Shown here piece by piece: positions 1 through 13,341 of a stretch of DNA of 64,000 nucleotides (position 1 is the stretch's first letter; every line of letters starts with the position of its first letter). A program made the position numbers and the translations under genes. The notes beneath the pieces are model-generated. The model had not been told where the DNA came from. It worked only from the letters and a program-made list of their open reading frames with translations, and searched no databases. The DNA lies in assembly GCF_000002995.4 (NCBI RefSeq), contig NW_025062475.1, positions 3,440,528 to 3,504,527 of the forward strand, given 5' to 3'. The stretch is from Brugia malayi. Taxonomy: Eukaryota; Nematoda; Chromadorea; Rhabditida; Onchocercidae.

Positions 1-3000
1 GCATCACTGATCAAATCTCCGAGTTCAAAATCACGGAATAAATGATAGTACCTAAATTAAAACAATAATACAATGCTAAAAGTAATTCAGTCTATTTCTT
101 AACAATTCTATCATATCACCTTTAATACTATTGCTTTGACAGTAATTGAACAATGACTAAAATGTAATATTCTAAAAAGCATTTAACAAAATCAATACAT
201 TCAGATGGTCCAAATACGAATTTTTTTATTTAATGAGAGATTCATTAATTCCATTATTTCCATGCAATGATTCAATTTCATTCTCAGTTTCATCAAGAAA
301 AATAAAAAACTGTGGAGGAAATGTCGTCAAGTACCTCAGAAATCGACTTCCATCAGCATTTTGAAATGGAACAAGCATATCTGGTTGAGTGAATTCTCTT
401 CCCTCATGCACCCTCAGTCTTCCATGACTGTCGCGACGATTCATCTGAAAATGTTAACTTTTTTCATATGTATTCAAACAAAACTTCAAAATTTTTAATT
501 TGCAGTTTCTATGAGACATTTTGGGAAAAGTGAAAAAAGATTAATGGTTTAAAAAAAGTTTGAAACTTGTCGTGCAAATTAAAACAGTTCAGATTATCCC
601 GTCGAAATTGCGACAATGTATGAGAAAAACAGTATAGTCTAAAACCTGCACATCACGCTTTTTTTGACGCATTTTCAAATATTCAGACGGCGCATCACAT
701 AACTTCTGCTCATATGCCCAAACGGTAATGCACGCTTGTCCACCTGGTTGCAACACACGAATAATTTCTTGAATTGCATGAATCCTTAAATGAAAAGTAC
801 GTAAATTATAAAGCTATTGTAAACATCGTAAGCGTTTCACTACTATAACAACATACAAGTACACAAGTAGTGCAGTAATTTTGCATGCTGAAAAAATTCC
901 CGTACGCAGGACTGCAATCTTTTATATAAAATTAAAAAAAAAAAAAATTACATAAACTAGTACCTTCTCTTTTTTGTAGTTAAATGATGGATGACAGCAA
1001 TGCATAAGACTGCACCTGCACTAGAATTTTTGAAAGGTAACGATAAAATATTTGCGCGCAATACATTACACTGTTTTTGGTTAGCAATAAGGCATAAATT
1101 GTAGCATAAGTCACAACCAATCTAAAATACAATCAAATCCGCATTTCAAATTTCTAAGAAATGAAACAAGTCAATGTCGATTTAAGATCGTGTTAACATT
1201 AGGAATTTGGATTATTCCTAATCATTCTCTAAACGAGCAATGATCTACAATACATAATTCAAAACAGTTTTTTCATATTAAAAGTTTAAAAGTTAATTTC
1301 TAAATATAAAGGAAATATACTTTGATAAGTGCATCATCAAGTTTGAGATATTTTCCATTACCGCAACCAATATCATAAACTATTGTTCCAGGTTCAAATT
1401 TTGACAGAAATTTAGCAACACCATTCCATTGTGCGTGTCGAGTCACGTCAAAATGCTCTGCTATAGATTCATAAACCTAAAAAGATAAATGCAAAAGCAA
1501 ATTCGAAAATTGTTAAATAACTAGTTTATGTCAGATAGAACAAAGAACAATAATCGATGTTTCTTACTGCGGAAACATATTGATTCTCAATAGCTGCACC
1601 AAATTCATCACTATCCGGAACTTTCATTGCACCATTTCGATCCCAGTCACAATATTCAATGAATGCACACTGGCATTTTTCTCGTATCACATTTCGAAAT
1701 GTAAAAGAAACTCTCAACTGTCTCGCCATCAATTTATTTGTCACCGGATTTATGTCATACTTTCGCTTTGCTATACTATAAAATTTTTCACTACAAAAAG
1801 TTCGCAAAATATTTACATGATGAAAAAAAAAAGTTTATAAAAAACTTCTTACATGCATTCATTTATCAATAAAAAAATATTAGTAGGAAAAACAGCAAAA
1901 AAAGTAAAATACCCATGCTTCCATCGATATCGTGACTCTCCTCGCATCACTGTCAAACTAAAACGTGGCAAAAGAACATCATAAATTGTTGAAGTGTTTG
2001 CAAAATCACGAAATTCCATAACGAGATCTAAGAAAATAATAATTTGGTGAGCAGTTGTGTTCTAAGAAGGATAGGGTAGTAGAAACTGGTGAACATGCCT
2101 ACTTCCACGATTACGTCCGAATGAAAAAAAAAACAAATTTATTTACAAATATATCCTCACGAAATTTTGTTCAGATGATTTTCCAAAAGAAAAAAAATGT
2201 GCAAAATAAACCTGAAAGCAAACTAAGCGAAGCTATAGTATCACTGAATGCAGAATGAGTATCAACATGCGACGGTATACCATTTCCAGGTTCATAAATA
2301 TTTACCGTTACTTGGTCCGGTTTTTCCTTAAATATTCCGGCACCTAGCATTCGATCAATTACAGGTTGGCAAACTGATGGTATTGGATCTGGAGATGGTT
2401 GTTCAGATGCCATATTATTATCATAATTAAATTCAAAACCAAAATGAATCACTTTACGGTTTTTTAACGTTTCTGAAAATATAACTTATTCAAAATTTGC
2501 AAGAATAACGATATCAAAATTTCCATAATGCATCAGATATAAACTGTCAATTCTTTTCAGTTCAACATTTCTGATAATTTGCTAGCAACTGATTAATAAA
2601 TTAAAAAAGTTAAAAAAATAGTTTGGCCAGTACACTAACAAACTAACAACAATAAAAAACAATTAAAACCTAACAACAATAATAAAAAAAACAATTAAAA
2701 TCGCACTTCCTCTAGGCAAATAATCCTGAATAACAGTAATCAATGCTGCTTCCTCATCCGGATTTATAAAATCTGGTAAAACCCAAAGATTGTTTGGTTT
2801 ATACAATGGTTCTATTCTTTTAACCGATGGCACTGAAATGAATTTCTTTTTTAATAAACAACAACTTCATATTAACTTCATATTTACTTCATATTTACAT
2901 ATTTACTTTTTTTAATAAACAACAACTTCATAAGATTGTAATCGATTTACTAGAAGGTTAGTTAAAATAGAAAATCAATCCGACATTTACAGTGTGATAT

Positions 3001-4472
3001 TAAATATATACATTTTTATTCACAAGATATCATAAATACCTAATTAGCTTAAATTTGAAGCTCCTAATTCATTTCAATTAATTCAATCATTTATCGGTGT
3101 AAAATTTATGACAACATGCAACAATAATTACCGTTTTTAACAAAAGCAATATAGAAAGGTAAAGCATTCGAATTCAAATCTGATGGCATGTGTCCATGAA
3201 GCTTCTGATAAGCTAAATGAGCTACAGCTACAGTTTGAAAAATGACGAATGAGTAAGAACGTTGAGATTGAAATACCATAAAATCACAGTTTTCACCAAA
3301 CTGACTGAATATCCTTTCCAATTCATCATATGACAATCCACACAAAGGACTACTATTAGCCACAAATAATATCTATAAATTAAAATTTGGAAATTAAAAT
3401 TTAATTTATAATCAATAACTTCATATGAACTAAATAGAAGACAAGCATTTGCTTTATTGATTTCTGACTTGAACTTGAATTTGAAGAAAACTTGACCTCA
3501 CTAAATGAAATAACTGTGTAGTAGTGAAATATCTGGTACTAACAACTTTGCTATTTCTAATAACATCAGTTTCTTTTTTCCTTAATATTATCTATTTACG
3601 ATCAGTGTGGTTCATATCTATTCAATAAACCAAATAAATCACACAGCGAATACGTTCTTTCTTCATCGTTACGATGTTTGTTAAACTTCATTCTACAGTG
3701 TATAAATTTTTCTTTCTATAAAACTAGTGTGTAAATTCTATAAAACTATAGAATTTACACTTTTTTTTCTTTTTTTACTTACTAGGCGAATAAGTTATCT
3801 AGCAAAAATGCCACGGAATGATTAAAAAATCTTTTTTAAAGGAAAATATAATAAGAAAGCTGCACACACCATCAAAGTGCGGACAGTGTACATGAAATCT
3901 ATTATGATCTACATCTTTGATAAGTAATTACTACTTTAATAAGCGTACGCAAACCGTTCATCGTATGTAAATAGCCATTATTATTATTATTATTACTATA
4001 TTATTACTGTTACTATTACTATTGCTATTAAACAGATTATCATAATACGTATGTGAACTGTCATTTATTATTATTATTATTATTCCCATTATTATTATCA
4101 TTATTATCGCTATCATTATTACATCATCATTATTACTATTACATTATTATTATTATTGTTGTTATTACTATTACCATTATCGTTATTATTATTATTCATT
4201 ACTACTATTACCACATATGTTATATCTTATATAATGGAAAAGAATTGTATATAATCAACATAAATAATACGAATTAATCATTTTCACTTCTGTTTGCAAA
4301 CATACGAAAGTATATCGGTGGCAATATGATAAATTATGCCGAAGATGTTAAATCCTCTATGAAAACTATCACTTACTTCAGTAGGCACTGATGAAATTTC
4401 CACATCTGGATCATGTTTTTGTAATTGTAGTAAACACTTCCGAAGTTTTCGTGATACTTTTGATCGATCCAT
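1..4472 (-). CDS. ALKBH8: ALKBH8 tRNA wobble-uridine hydroxylase/methyltransferase (3' end cut by window edge)
   Basis: Exons on the minus strand, each checked for phase: 4377-4472, 3132-3372, 2707-2832, 2212-2472, 1913-2027, 1568-1790, 1321-1476, 964-1121, 646-784, 335-444 and 1-51 (continuing off the window). About 558 residues are visible. Order of domains: N-terminal RRM (about 40-112), AlkB-type Fe(II)/2-oxoglutarate dioxygenase with the metal triad H223-x-D225 (in IPSHVDTHSAF) and H279 (in RYRWKHG), a CxCx5C cluster (CQCAFIEYC) like the zinc site of the human protein, then a Trm9-like SAM methyltransferase with DIGCGNGKY at about 389 and VIHH further on. The family makes mcm5U and its hydroxylated form at the tRNA wobble position. 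The start is the ATG at 4472, since the upstream TTG is not needed. The last exon encodes YYHLFRDFEL, the conserved Trm9 tail, so the in-frame read-through at 226-334 is intron. The RRM plus AlkB plus methyltransferase order is that of animal ALKBH8. Confidence 0.96.
3729..3760. repeat. Perfect inverted repeat in ALKBH8 intron 1
   Basis: Two 14-bp arms (GTGTAAATTCTATA and its exact complement) surround a 4-base spacer, AAAC. It lies in the long first intron (3373-4376) of ALKBH8 and could fold as a hairpin in the pre-mRNA. No coding or element context is visible. Confidence 0.85.
3976..4205. repeat. Imperfect TTA/ATC trinucleotide repeat
   Basis: About 230 bases of interrupted (ATT)n with C and G substitutions, inside ALKBH8 intron 1. 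Open frames through it code for runs of Ile, Tyr and Leu and are not genes. Confidence 0.9.
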
Positions 4473-4684
4473 CAATTCATCATATCATATTATTTGTTTA
4501 AATCAATAGCTAAAAGCAAATCATCAATTTTTCAGTTTTAATTTTCTCAAATTTCAATAATTTTAATCACAATTATGTCCTTTATAAATCACTATGCGTG
4601 CATTTACTCTTTCCTCCTTTCTTAAAAGAGAGAAAGAGAGAGAAATAAGGAAAGACAGAGATAGAGAGAAAGACAGGGAAAAAT

Positions 4685-4928
4685 TCATATACAACAGAAA
4701 ATCTTCCAAAAACCCAAATTCCATCCGTAATTGCCTATTCCTAATCTAATATGAATACTTTCAAGGCAAATCATAAATGCTCTCGCAACTCGAGCATAAA
4801 CCTGTCGGTAGTGTGGTTCTTTTGAATACTGCAAAGGAATGTCGAGAGTATACCCACGGGGAAGGGTAGGGGAAGTGGGGCAGTCTTTCTCGCTTGTCGA
4901 GAATGTGTAGTGGTAAATGAGATTTCTT
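4685..4928 (-). other. GC-rich open island just upstream of ALKBH8; possible exon or promoter
   Basis: This stretch is far richer in G+C than the surrounding DNA, especially 4775-4920. On the minus strand a good splice acceptor (CATTCTTTAG) ends at 4929. From there one frame stays open for 80 codons to a TGA at 4685, with the segments GYTLDIPLQYSKEPHYRQVY and ARVARAFMICLE. A second frame is open for 55 codons to a TGA at 4761 (including HSFAVFKRTTLPTG), and the third is also open. No frame matches a family I know. It may be the last exon of an unrecognised minus-strand gene, a 5' untranslated exon of ALKBH8 (its ATG is about 210 bases further on), or simply its promoter. Three open frames at once argue that base composition alone may explain it. 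Confidence 0.35.
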
Positions 4929-7900
4929 CTAAAGAATGATGAAAATGTTCATTAACAAATCGAATTATCCTGTTTTTTTTTTCGTTTTAATGATGATAAA
5001 AATTGAAATTTGATATGTTTCAAATTTTTCTTACCTCATTTCTTCTGTACTAAAAAAAAAGAAAAGAAAAAAGTTGAAGCACAAAAAGAAAGGAAAAAAA
5101 AGATTTTAAATATTAAAATTTTAAAGTTGGGGAAAAAATACTTTAGTTCTCTTACATTTTACTCACTACAATTCTTTGACATTTTATTCATTTCACTGCT
5201 TGGAAATTTTCCTTTCATAGTGATATATTCCATTAGGATGATAAGAATTCGAGTAAAATAATTAATGAAATTTATTTATTAGAATATCAGAATCATTATC
5301 GATATGATTTAAGTTTTCTTATCTTATTTCTTCTAAAACTAACAATTCTAAGCAATTTTCTAATATAGAAATTTTGAACAATTAATGCAATAAGTATTTT
5401 CATTAATAAAATTTTATGAGATTATTTCTTTTAAAAGCAGTACATTTTGCACTTTATAATTTTATTTCTAAAATAATTTACTAAATTTCAATTCGCTTTT
5501 TGTAATTATTTTAATCCATTTTTTTCTCTCTTTCTTTTTCCCCCTCTCTCTCTCTCTCATCTTATCCAAATCTAAATTACAACTATTTTTCACATATACA
5601 ACTGTCGCATACCTACCTATATTAAATTTCTTGGCTCTTTTTTTTTTCATATCCTACATTTATTTTTCATTTTTATCTTTGCTTGGCTGCTTCCTCTTTT
5701 TCTGTTCAAATACAGCTTTTCTCATGCATTCCCATGATCGTTATTGAAAACTTTTCAAACCTTAATTACTGATTAATTAACAAATTATTAATTAATTATT
5801 AATTAAACAATCCAACATCAATAAATGTAGAAATGGATATATAGGTACATATGTATATAATCCGGAAATTCATTACCAAACATTAATAGTCAAAATGAAT
5901 AAATAAATAAATAATTAGCTACTTTTATCATTTTCAATAAAAAGAAAGACTGTAATGCAAAAAGTTATAAGAAATGTCAAAAAAGAAACAAAAATGAATA
6001 ATATCGCATCGCATATGTTTGTTATTCAAAATGGAAATACAAAAAAAAAAAAAATTAAAAAATAATTTTACAAAATCTTTAAACTGAGATTTTGCCTTTT
6101 TTTGAAAAAAAAATTCTCAATTTAATTTAATTAATACACTAATACCAGCAAAAAAAAAAAAAAAAAAGAAAAAAATATCAGCAAAAAAAGGGAATTATTT
6201 GGTAAAAAAATGTCAAAAGTTAAAAGTATGATAAAAAAATTAAATTTTTGTAACAATTGAAATAAATTTTATAAAGTGCACTAATTAATTAATATATTAA
6301 TCGTTAATGCCATATAATAAAATTTATGCTTTGACTAAAATTAATAACACTTCCAACAATGATCGAAGGAAAATTAATAATTCATTAATTGCTTGTAAAA
6401 GGGAAAAAATACATTTCCTTTCTAAAAATGCTTTTCTTTTTTTAAATTTCATTTTTCTCCTCTTATTTCACTTCATTTTACATTTATTACCATTAAGTGA
6501 ATAAATTAAAACAAAATCTTTAATTATGCCATCCTTAATTTAGCTTTATTTTATACTATTATTGGTTGAGTAAATTTTATAAAAAAATTGCTTGGAAAGG
6601 TTGAACACAAAAAAAAAAAAGAAAAAAAAAATGATTAATATTCGAATTAATTATAAAGAAAAGCTGTCAGGGAAATATTTATTTTTATGAAAAGGTGTCA
6701 TTTTATTACTCGGATATATTCCATATTCTATGACATATATGTATATGAAATGAATTATCACAGATATTGAATATTTGTTTATTTATTTATTTATTGGTTT
6801 ATAAATGAAATGGATGAGTTTGAAATGTAAAATGAAGAATTTAATCAATAAAAAAACCAAAATTTACATTATTTTTCATACTGCACTATTTTATTTTCTA
6901 GTTTTTCCATTTATTTTTGTTTTTCTTTTTCTTTTTGCCTTTCAGTACTTATCAATTTATTTCTTTCAATGTCCTTTTTTTTTTGTTCCTCATCAAATTT
7001 TCTTTTTCTTTTGCTCTTTTCAAACTTTTTATTGATTCTAATTCTTATCAACTTCATTCGATAATGAAATATCAAATAGTAGATTGCTAAATCATAGCCT
7101 ATTTGATCTTATTTCCTTTTTTTTTTTTCTTCATATGCTAATAAAACGAAAATGTAATTAGCTGTTTATTTAATCCAACATTTATTACTTTTTTTTATCA
7201 TTGCGATAATATATTCTCACTTAGATATATCTTAGAATAGTTAAGCATTTTAAATTGCAATTAATTTACAATTCGAAACTCAAATGTGGTAATAAGTAAA
7301 AAATTTATGAAATAACGGATGACTAAAATTAAAAGTAATCGATTGCATCAATGAAATCTAATTCTATTTTATTTGTTACTCTGACAGAAATATTTTTTTA
7401 AGATGGAAATGTATGGTAGAGCAAATAACAAGTAAGAGTGACAAGTAACACTGATCTAATTAATTAGAGAATTTGAAACGAAATAAATTGATAGTTTTGC
7501 TTTACGAGTTAATATAGGATAATATAATAATGAACTAAATATGTAGGAAATTTGTTGGTTATAAATATATAAGTTACAAATAATAACAGCAGTGAAATAT
7601 GAAGTATAATTTTGTGATAAAACAAATTTAGTGATTATTGAAAGTTTAATAAAATATAAAAAGCAAATAACAAAATATATAAATAAATTAATAAGAAAAT
7701 GCTAGTAAAACCCACATAAAAATACTATAAACCATAAACATTGGTATAAATACATTTTTTAAACATTTAAAATTAATCCAGACTTGATTTATTAAATACT
7801 ATCAAAAAGCTCATCTTATGATATGATTGTTATTGTGCTTTAAAATGATGGCAAAGTTTATAATCAATCTCTAAGAAATCATTAATCATTATCCAGGATT

Positions 7901-8403
7901 TGCTCATCGTAGTTATTGATTTTTCCAAGTTTTTAAAAAACAAAGTTGCAAGAAAAAGAGGAGCTTTTCCTTTTTTTTTTTTCCTAAAAACCTACTTTCA
8001 AACACTTTGAAATGATGATCATTATTATTTGCTTTGAAGCTTTTCAAAATTCGCTTTCTTATCTTCATCAATTCATCATCTTTTGTGCAATCATTATTAC
8101 AATCATCGTCAATATCGTTATCACTATTACCATTATCATCATTATTACTATCAATATTTAGTGAAATATTCCTTCGTCGTCTATCTAAAATGCTACTGAG
8201 CGAAATTCTGATTAATGAAAGAAAATAAGTTAGCAGTTTTTAAAAGAAGAAACAACGATAATATTACATTTTTAGTGGCTATATTATAGATACATCCAAA
8301 TATCATTAATTTTAAAATCTAATTCAATTGACAAATAATTTATTTTTATATCGCATCTTCACCTCGTCTTGTTCTTTTCTTTATTAGCATTATTGCTTTT
8401 ATT

Positions 8404-8404
<1 letters not shown>

Positions 8405-8461
<57 letters not shown>

Positions 8462-8498
8462 CATTATTATTATTATTATTATTATAAATATATAAAAA

Positions 8499-8529
<31 letters not shown>

Positions 8530-8538
8530 AATATATAT
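8405..8538. repeat. (ATT)n followed by (AT)n microsatellite
   Basis: About 27 near-perfect ATT units, interrupted once by ATC, run straight into an alternating (AT)n tract with two interruptions. It is the longest pure trinucleotide array in the window. Confidence 0.95.
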
Positions 8539-10445
8539 GTAATTTAAAGTAGGCTTTTTAGCATAAAAAGAAATAGAAGCAACTTTAGCCAATCATTAAT
8601 TTATAAATGAATTTTTAAAAAACAATAGTGGTAGCAGAAATGATAAAATATATTTGTATTACTAAAATAACATTTTTATTAAAGAAACTTATAAATTTCT
8701 TCAGAGTTTATTTAAAGTTTTGGTAAATTTTTATTAGAAAGCTTTCATGCTTTGCTGTTTTCTTTAAAATTTACATTTCATTATCTTACAAAATTATTAA
8801 TTACCATTAATAGATAAATTATATTGGTAAAAAGTATGGGCAAAGAATTCATGAATTAATCGCGACTGGTTTTTTTATTATTCTTGTGCTTCTCATTTTT
8901 TTTTTTTTTTTTTGCAAAAAATGAGGAAAGTGTAACTTATTAATAGAGTTATTAATTTGAAATTGTATTTCAGGATCAAATTATAATTCTTACTTTTTTT
9001 TTTTAAACTTTTGCATTGTAGCAACAAAAGTCGAACAGAAATTATCAATTATTTTATGAAATTTCATTTTCTTTGTTAATTTTGTTAAAGACAATGAAAA
9101 TTTTTGTTAAAATTTTGCATCGTTTTATTGCACCAATTTCGTGTCATTTTACTTTTTCAACAAGAAATGAATTCATTTCATAAATGACATGTTGGGGACA
9201 TTTCATTTAATGGCGGTGCCAGTCACATGTGTTTGATTATATTGTGTTCAATTGAAAGGATGCTAAAATGAGGTTAAGGTCATTACCTGTTATTATAAAT
9301 TATTTTAAAATTTAATTTGCAAAATTTTCAATAATTTTGCTTCTTATTGTTTTTAACATTCATTGTTAAAAAATAAAACAAAAATAAATTTATGCATTTG
9401 TTATCGTTGTTTGAATGAATTCTTTATTGTTTTATTTATTTATTAATTTTTGCTTTGATCATTGCGTACGAATAATAATTTTTTTATTGTAAAATTAACG
9501 ATTAAAAAAAAAAATACGATTTATTTTAAATTAGATTTTTCGAAGAATTAAAAAATTATGAAAAATGTTTTTCTTTAAGTAAATAATATATTTTTAAAAA
9601 TATACCATTAAAGGTAATTTAAAATTTTGCAATTTTTAAAAGGAAATCTGAAATTAAAAAAGAAAATAATATTATTAAAAAATGATAACAACACTGTGTT
9701 ATTTTTATAAATTACAACAATTGTTGGTTTACTTTTTTCTTCTCACTCAAATAAGCTTGCATACATTAATTGCAATTGCAATATTTTTATTCATTCAGTT
9801 TTATTCCTGTCACAAATTCTAATTTAATTCTTGAAAAAAAAAAAAAAATGAAATTATTTCTGTTATTATTTATTATAAAATATGTAATTCAACTATTTAG
9901 CAATGATAATAGCTTATCACATAAAATGCAAATTTTTGATTGCATAATAAAATTTTATTTTTTTAAAATGAGAATGAAAGAAAAAAAATAGAATCGGCTT
10001 GTCTACTAATTTCAAATTAATTTTTTAATGATTAATTTAAATTTACTGTCTCATTGATGAGTTTAATTTTTCTTTGCATCAATTAGTTAAAGTTTATTAA
10101 TCATTGATTGACTTCTTCCTGATTGCTTCAAATTTACCACTCGTTAGTCGATTTAAATTCATTTTTTATTAGTAAATTTTCATTTACATCTTTTCATTTC
10201 ATTTACATAGCATTCAAATTTAAATTTACATATAATTTGATTGCATTTAAAAATTTTGCTTATTTTGTCATACAAATTAATTGTATATTTTTTCAAACAT
10301 CGATAAAATAGTGAAAGAGATAAATTTCAAAATGAAATTGAAATGAGTATGCATATATACTTACTTCAGCATTCAAGTATATCAGTCTTCTTTATTTCAA
10401 ATTGTAATCAAGTAATTGAGAAAACAATGCAACATTCAAATGTAG

Positions 10446-10562
10446 AGGGAGAGAGAGAGGGAGAGAGAGAGGAAAGAGAGGAGAAAAAATATGAAAAGGA
10501 TTGAAAACATTAGAAGTAGTGATAATTTTATGAAATCGAATTCTTTTTTTTTCATTCCTTTT

Positions 10563-10599
<37 letters not shown>

Positions 10600-10620
10600 T
10601 TTCTTTCAAAAAAAAAAAAA
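10446..10620. repeat. (GA)n tract followed by (CT)n and poly-A
   Basis: A purine tract (GAGAGGGAGAGA type, 10446-10482) is followed about 80 bases later by a (CT)n array (about 10566-10598) and then a poly-A run. The two tracts are complementary, so the segment could fold back on itself. Confidence 0.85.
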
Positions 10621-11466
10621 AAAAATCATCAATTTTTCCTCTTCTTCCTCATCTTCTTCTAGTGCTGTTTGAAAATTGAATTTTTCAATATTTCCCTCCG
10701 ATTGATTGTTACAACAAAAAAAAAAAAAAGAGAAAAAGGGAGAGAAAAAAAGAGAGAGAAAAGGAAAAAAAAATTTCCTACGAAATAACTATGAAATGAA
10801 AGAAAGAATGTAGCAAATGAAAAAGTAAAAAAAAAAATAAAAAGATTAAAAGAAGAGAAAAATAAAGAGAACAGAAAGGAGGAAAAAAGGAAAAAAAAAA
10901 TTGTATAAAATTAAAAGAAAACGACAACTATTGTCTCAATTTCAATTCCCATTTCAATAGTTTTAATTTTAAATTTCATTTTTTTTTTTTTTTTTTTTTG
11001 CTTTGTCTCCTCTCTTTCTACACATATATTCTCACCTTGTCGTTGTCATTTTTCTTCCTTTTTTTTTTTTGCTATTTTTCAAAAAATTTCCTTTCCTTCT
11101 TTTATTCTTTCGCAAATTCTTTTTCACATTTATATTCATTTCATTAGTTCTTGGCTCGAAAAACGAAAAAAAAAAAAAAAAAAAACACTTTTCTTTCATT
11201 TTATTATATTAGTCATGGCTTAGTTTCGCGTTAGCTTTAAATTTCAAACCTAAGCAACGATTTTCTTTTTTCTTTTTAAATGTAAGACAAAATGTACCTT
11301 GTCATTTAATTTTATATTTATTAATTAGAAAAGCGAAATTTTTGAGAATTGTAGAGTTTATCTAAAGTATTGTTTTCATAAATTGCTGATCTTATGGAAC
11401 AGGTTTGAAGTGAGAGTTTATTGTTCTTATAGAATCGTTGCTTGAAATTTAATAATTCAATTCTAC

Positions 11467-11521
11467 CCATGAGGATATGAACCAGCCCGTGGGGATAATA
11501 GACCCTTTGAAAATGTCACTT
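11467..11521 (-). other. Exon-like segment of unknown gene
   Basis: A short island of normal G+C in very AT-rich DNA. On the minus strand it is bounded by a possible acceptor (ATTCTCAAG) and a donor (CATGG|GTAGAA), 55 bases apart. Two of the three frames are open; one reads VTFSKGLLSPRAGSYPHG. That frame continues in phase from the candidate exon ending at 20999. The acceptor is weak (AAG rather than CAG), there is no family match, and the phase fit has a one-in-three chance. Treat it as a lead only. Confidence 0.25.
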
Positions 11522-13234
11522 CTTGAGAATATAATGTTAAGAAATGACATTATTGATTGGTTCATTTTTGAAAAGGAAAACTAAAAGAAATTATTCTTCC
11601 TTGTCTGGTCATTTCTCTGTAAAAGTCTTATATTATTTTAGAATTTTACAACTCATTCTAGAATCTCTTAAAAAATAGATAAAAATAAAAGAGAAAAAAC
11701 AGCGCTCTTTTTTCCCTTTTGCTATTTATTTAAGTAAAATTAATCGATCAATCAATTAACCTATAAGATTGTTAAAAATTTAAACCTAAACTTTGTCATT
11801 CTTCGAACTTCCTTTTTCATTTTCGTCGTATTCTACTTTAAACATAATAATTAATCAAAATTATTTAAAACATTTTCTCTTTTCATCCCTTATGACAAGA
11901 TTTTATTTGCAATGATTTAACTGTCGGCATTTTCTTTTTTTCTTTTGTTTTTTGTTCTTCCCTTAATTCTTACTTACCAACTAAATTATTTTAAATGCTT
12001 ACTAATTCGAACAAATAATGAATTTCAGTTTTTCTTTTCTTTTTTGAAGAAAACAATTTTACAAAATGGATCAAAAATGATTACAACAAATTTTCATCGA
12101 TTATATTAATTAGGAAATCCTTACTTTCTTCTTCTGTCTTTTCCTTTTTTTCTTACTCAAAATGAAGAAATGCAACAATGGAAGCTAGGTGAAAATTTTT
12201 TTTCAAATTATTCGAAATTTATAAATTTAAAAATTGTTTTCCTTTTTGTAAAAATTTTTTTCTTGTATGAATTTAATAACTGATTACTGAATGCTATTCT
12301 TTCGTTGATCAAAGTGAACAAAAAAAAAAAAAAAAATTAAATTGGCATAAGTATATCAAAATATTGCATTTACAAATAATTTTTCTTTTTTAATTTTATG
12401 CAATTTAAGCAAACAATAAACAAGAAATTACTCGTTCTCGAGAAAAAACTGCATTTCTGTTTGAAAAAACCAATGTTTTCTCGAAATAGTACTTTTTTTT
12501 TTAAGATTTGCTACTATTATTTGATTGGATCTTTGCTTTCTGAAGAATTGGTCCTTTTTTTTTTTTTTGATTTGTTCTGAGAAAATAATATTAATGCGGG
12601 AAAATTGATAACTTCCCAATAAAATTATTTAAAAAATGAGAAATATATATTTGAAAAAAAAAAAAAATTTTTAAAAAGAGAGGAATATATATTTAAAAAA
12701 AAGAAATATATGGCAAATTCGTATTGTGTTATACTATACACATAATATATCATATTCAAACAGATTTAATATTTATTGAAAGCATAAATTATTGCAAAAA
12801 TTAATATCTTACATCATCGATTATTAAATAAATTTTAGCTTAATTAAGAAATAAAATAATTTTATGAAAGATAACCCAAAAAAGTTAAACTTCGATATGT
12901 AGAAGTTGAGTTTAAAATATGGAAAATTTTTGAAGTTAAGCTTCACACACATATTAGAAAATTCTAAAAAAATGGACAAAAAAATTAACATATCAATCTA
13001 TATGCTTAAAAAAGATCAAAAATTTTGATAACAAATAAATTAACCAAATAAATAATTAATAATAAATAAATAATAGTATAAATGATTAATAATAATAATA
13101 ATAGTAAATAAATAATAGTATTATGCAAATAAATGAATAATAAAAAATATTTTAACATGATAGAAATGATCGGTCGGTCAGAAATGAAAAAAGCTAGTAA
13201 TATATATTGGCTTCACTTGAATCATCGATTTTAA

Positions 13235-13341
13235 TCTATCCAACCATCCAACTATCCATCCATCCATCCAACCAACCATCCATCCATCCGTCTATCCATC
13301 CATCCTTGCATCCATTCATCTATCCAAGCATCCAACCAATA
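13235..13341. repeat. (ATCC)n tetranucleotide repeat
   Basis: About 25 degenerate copies of ATCC/AACC (CCAT register). The open frames across it (Pro-Ser-Ile-His repeats on plus, Trp-Met-Asp repeats on minus) are by-products of the repeat, not genes. Confidence 0.93.

Noticed and set aside
226..334. Continuation of the ALKBH8 frame to a stop at 226
   Set aside because: A donor at 335 (AG|GTACTT) joins in phase to an acceptor at 51 that restores the conserved YYHLFRDFEL tail, so this stretch is intron.
10363..10386. Short frame RLIYLNAE before a GTAAGT donor on the minus strand
   Set aside because: It fits the phase of the 11467-11521 candidate, but the acceptor (GAAATAAAG) lacks a pyrimidine tract and the segment is too short to judge.
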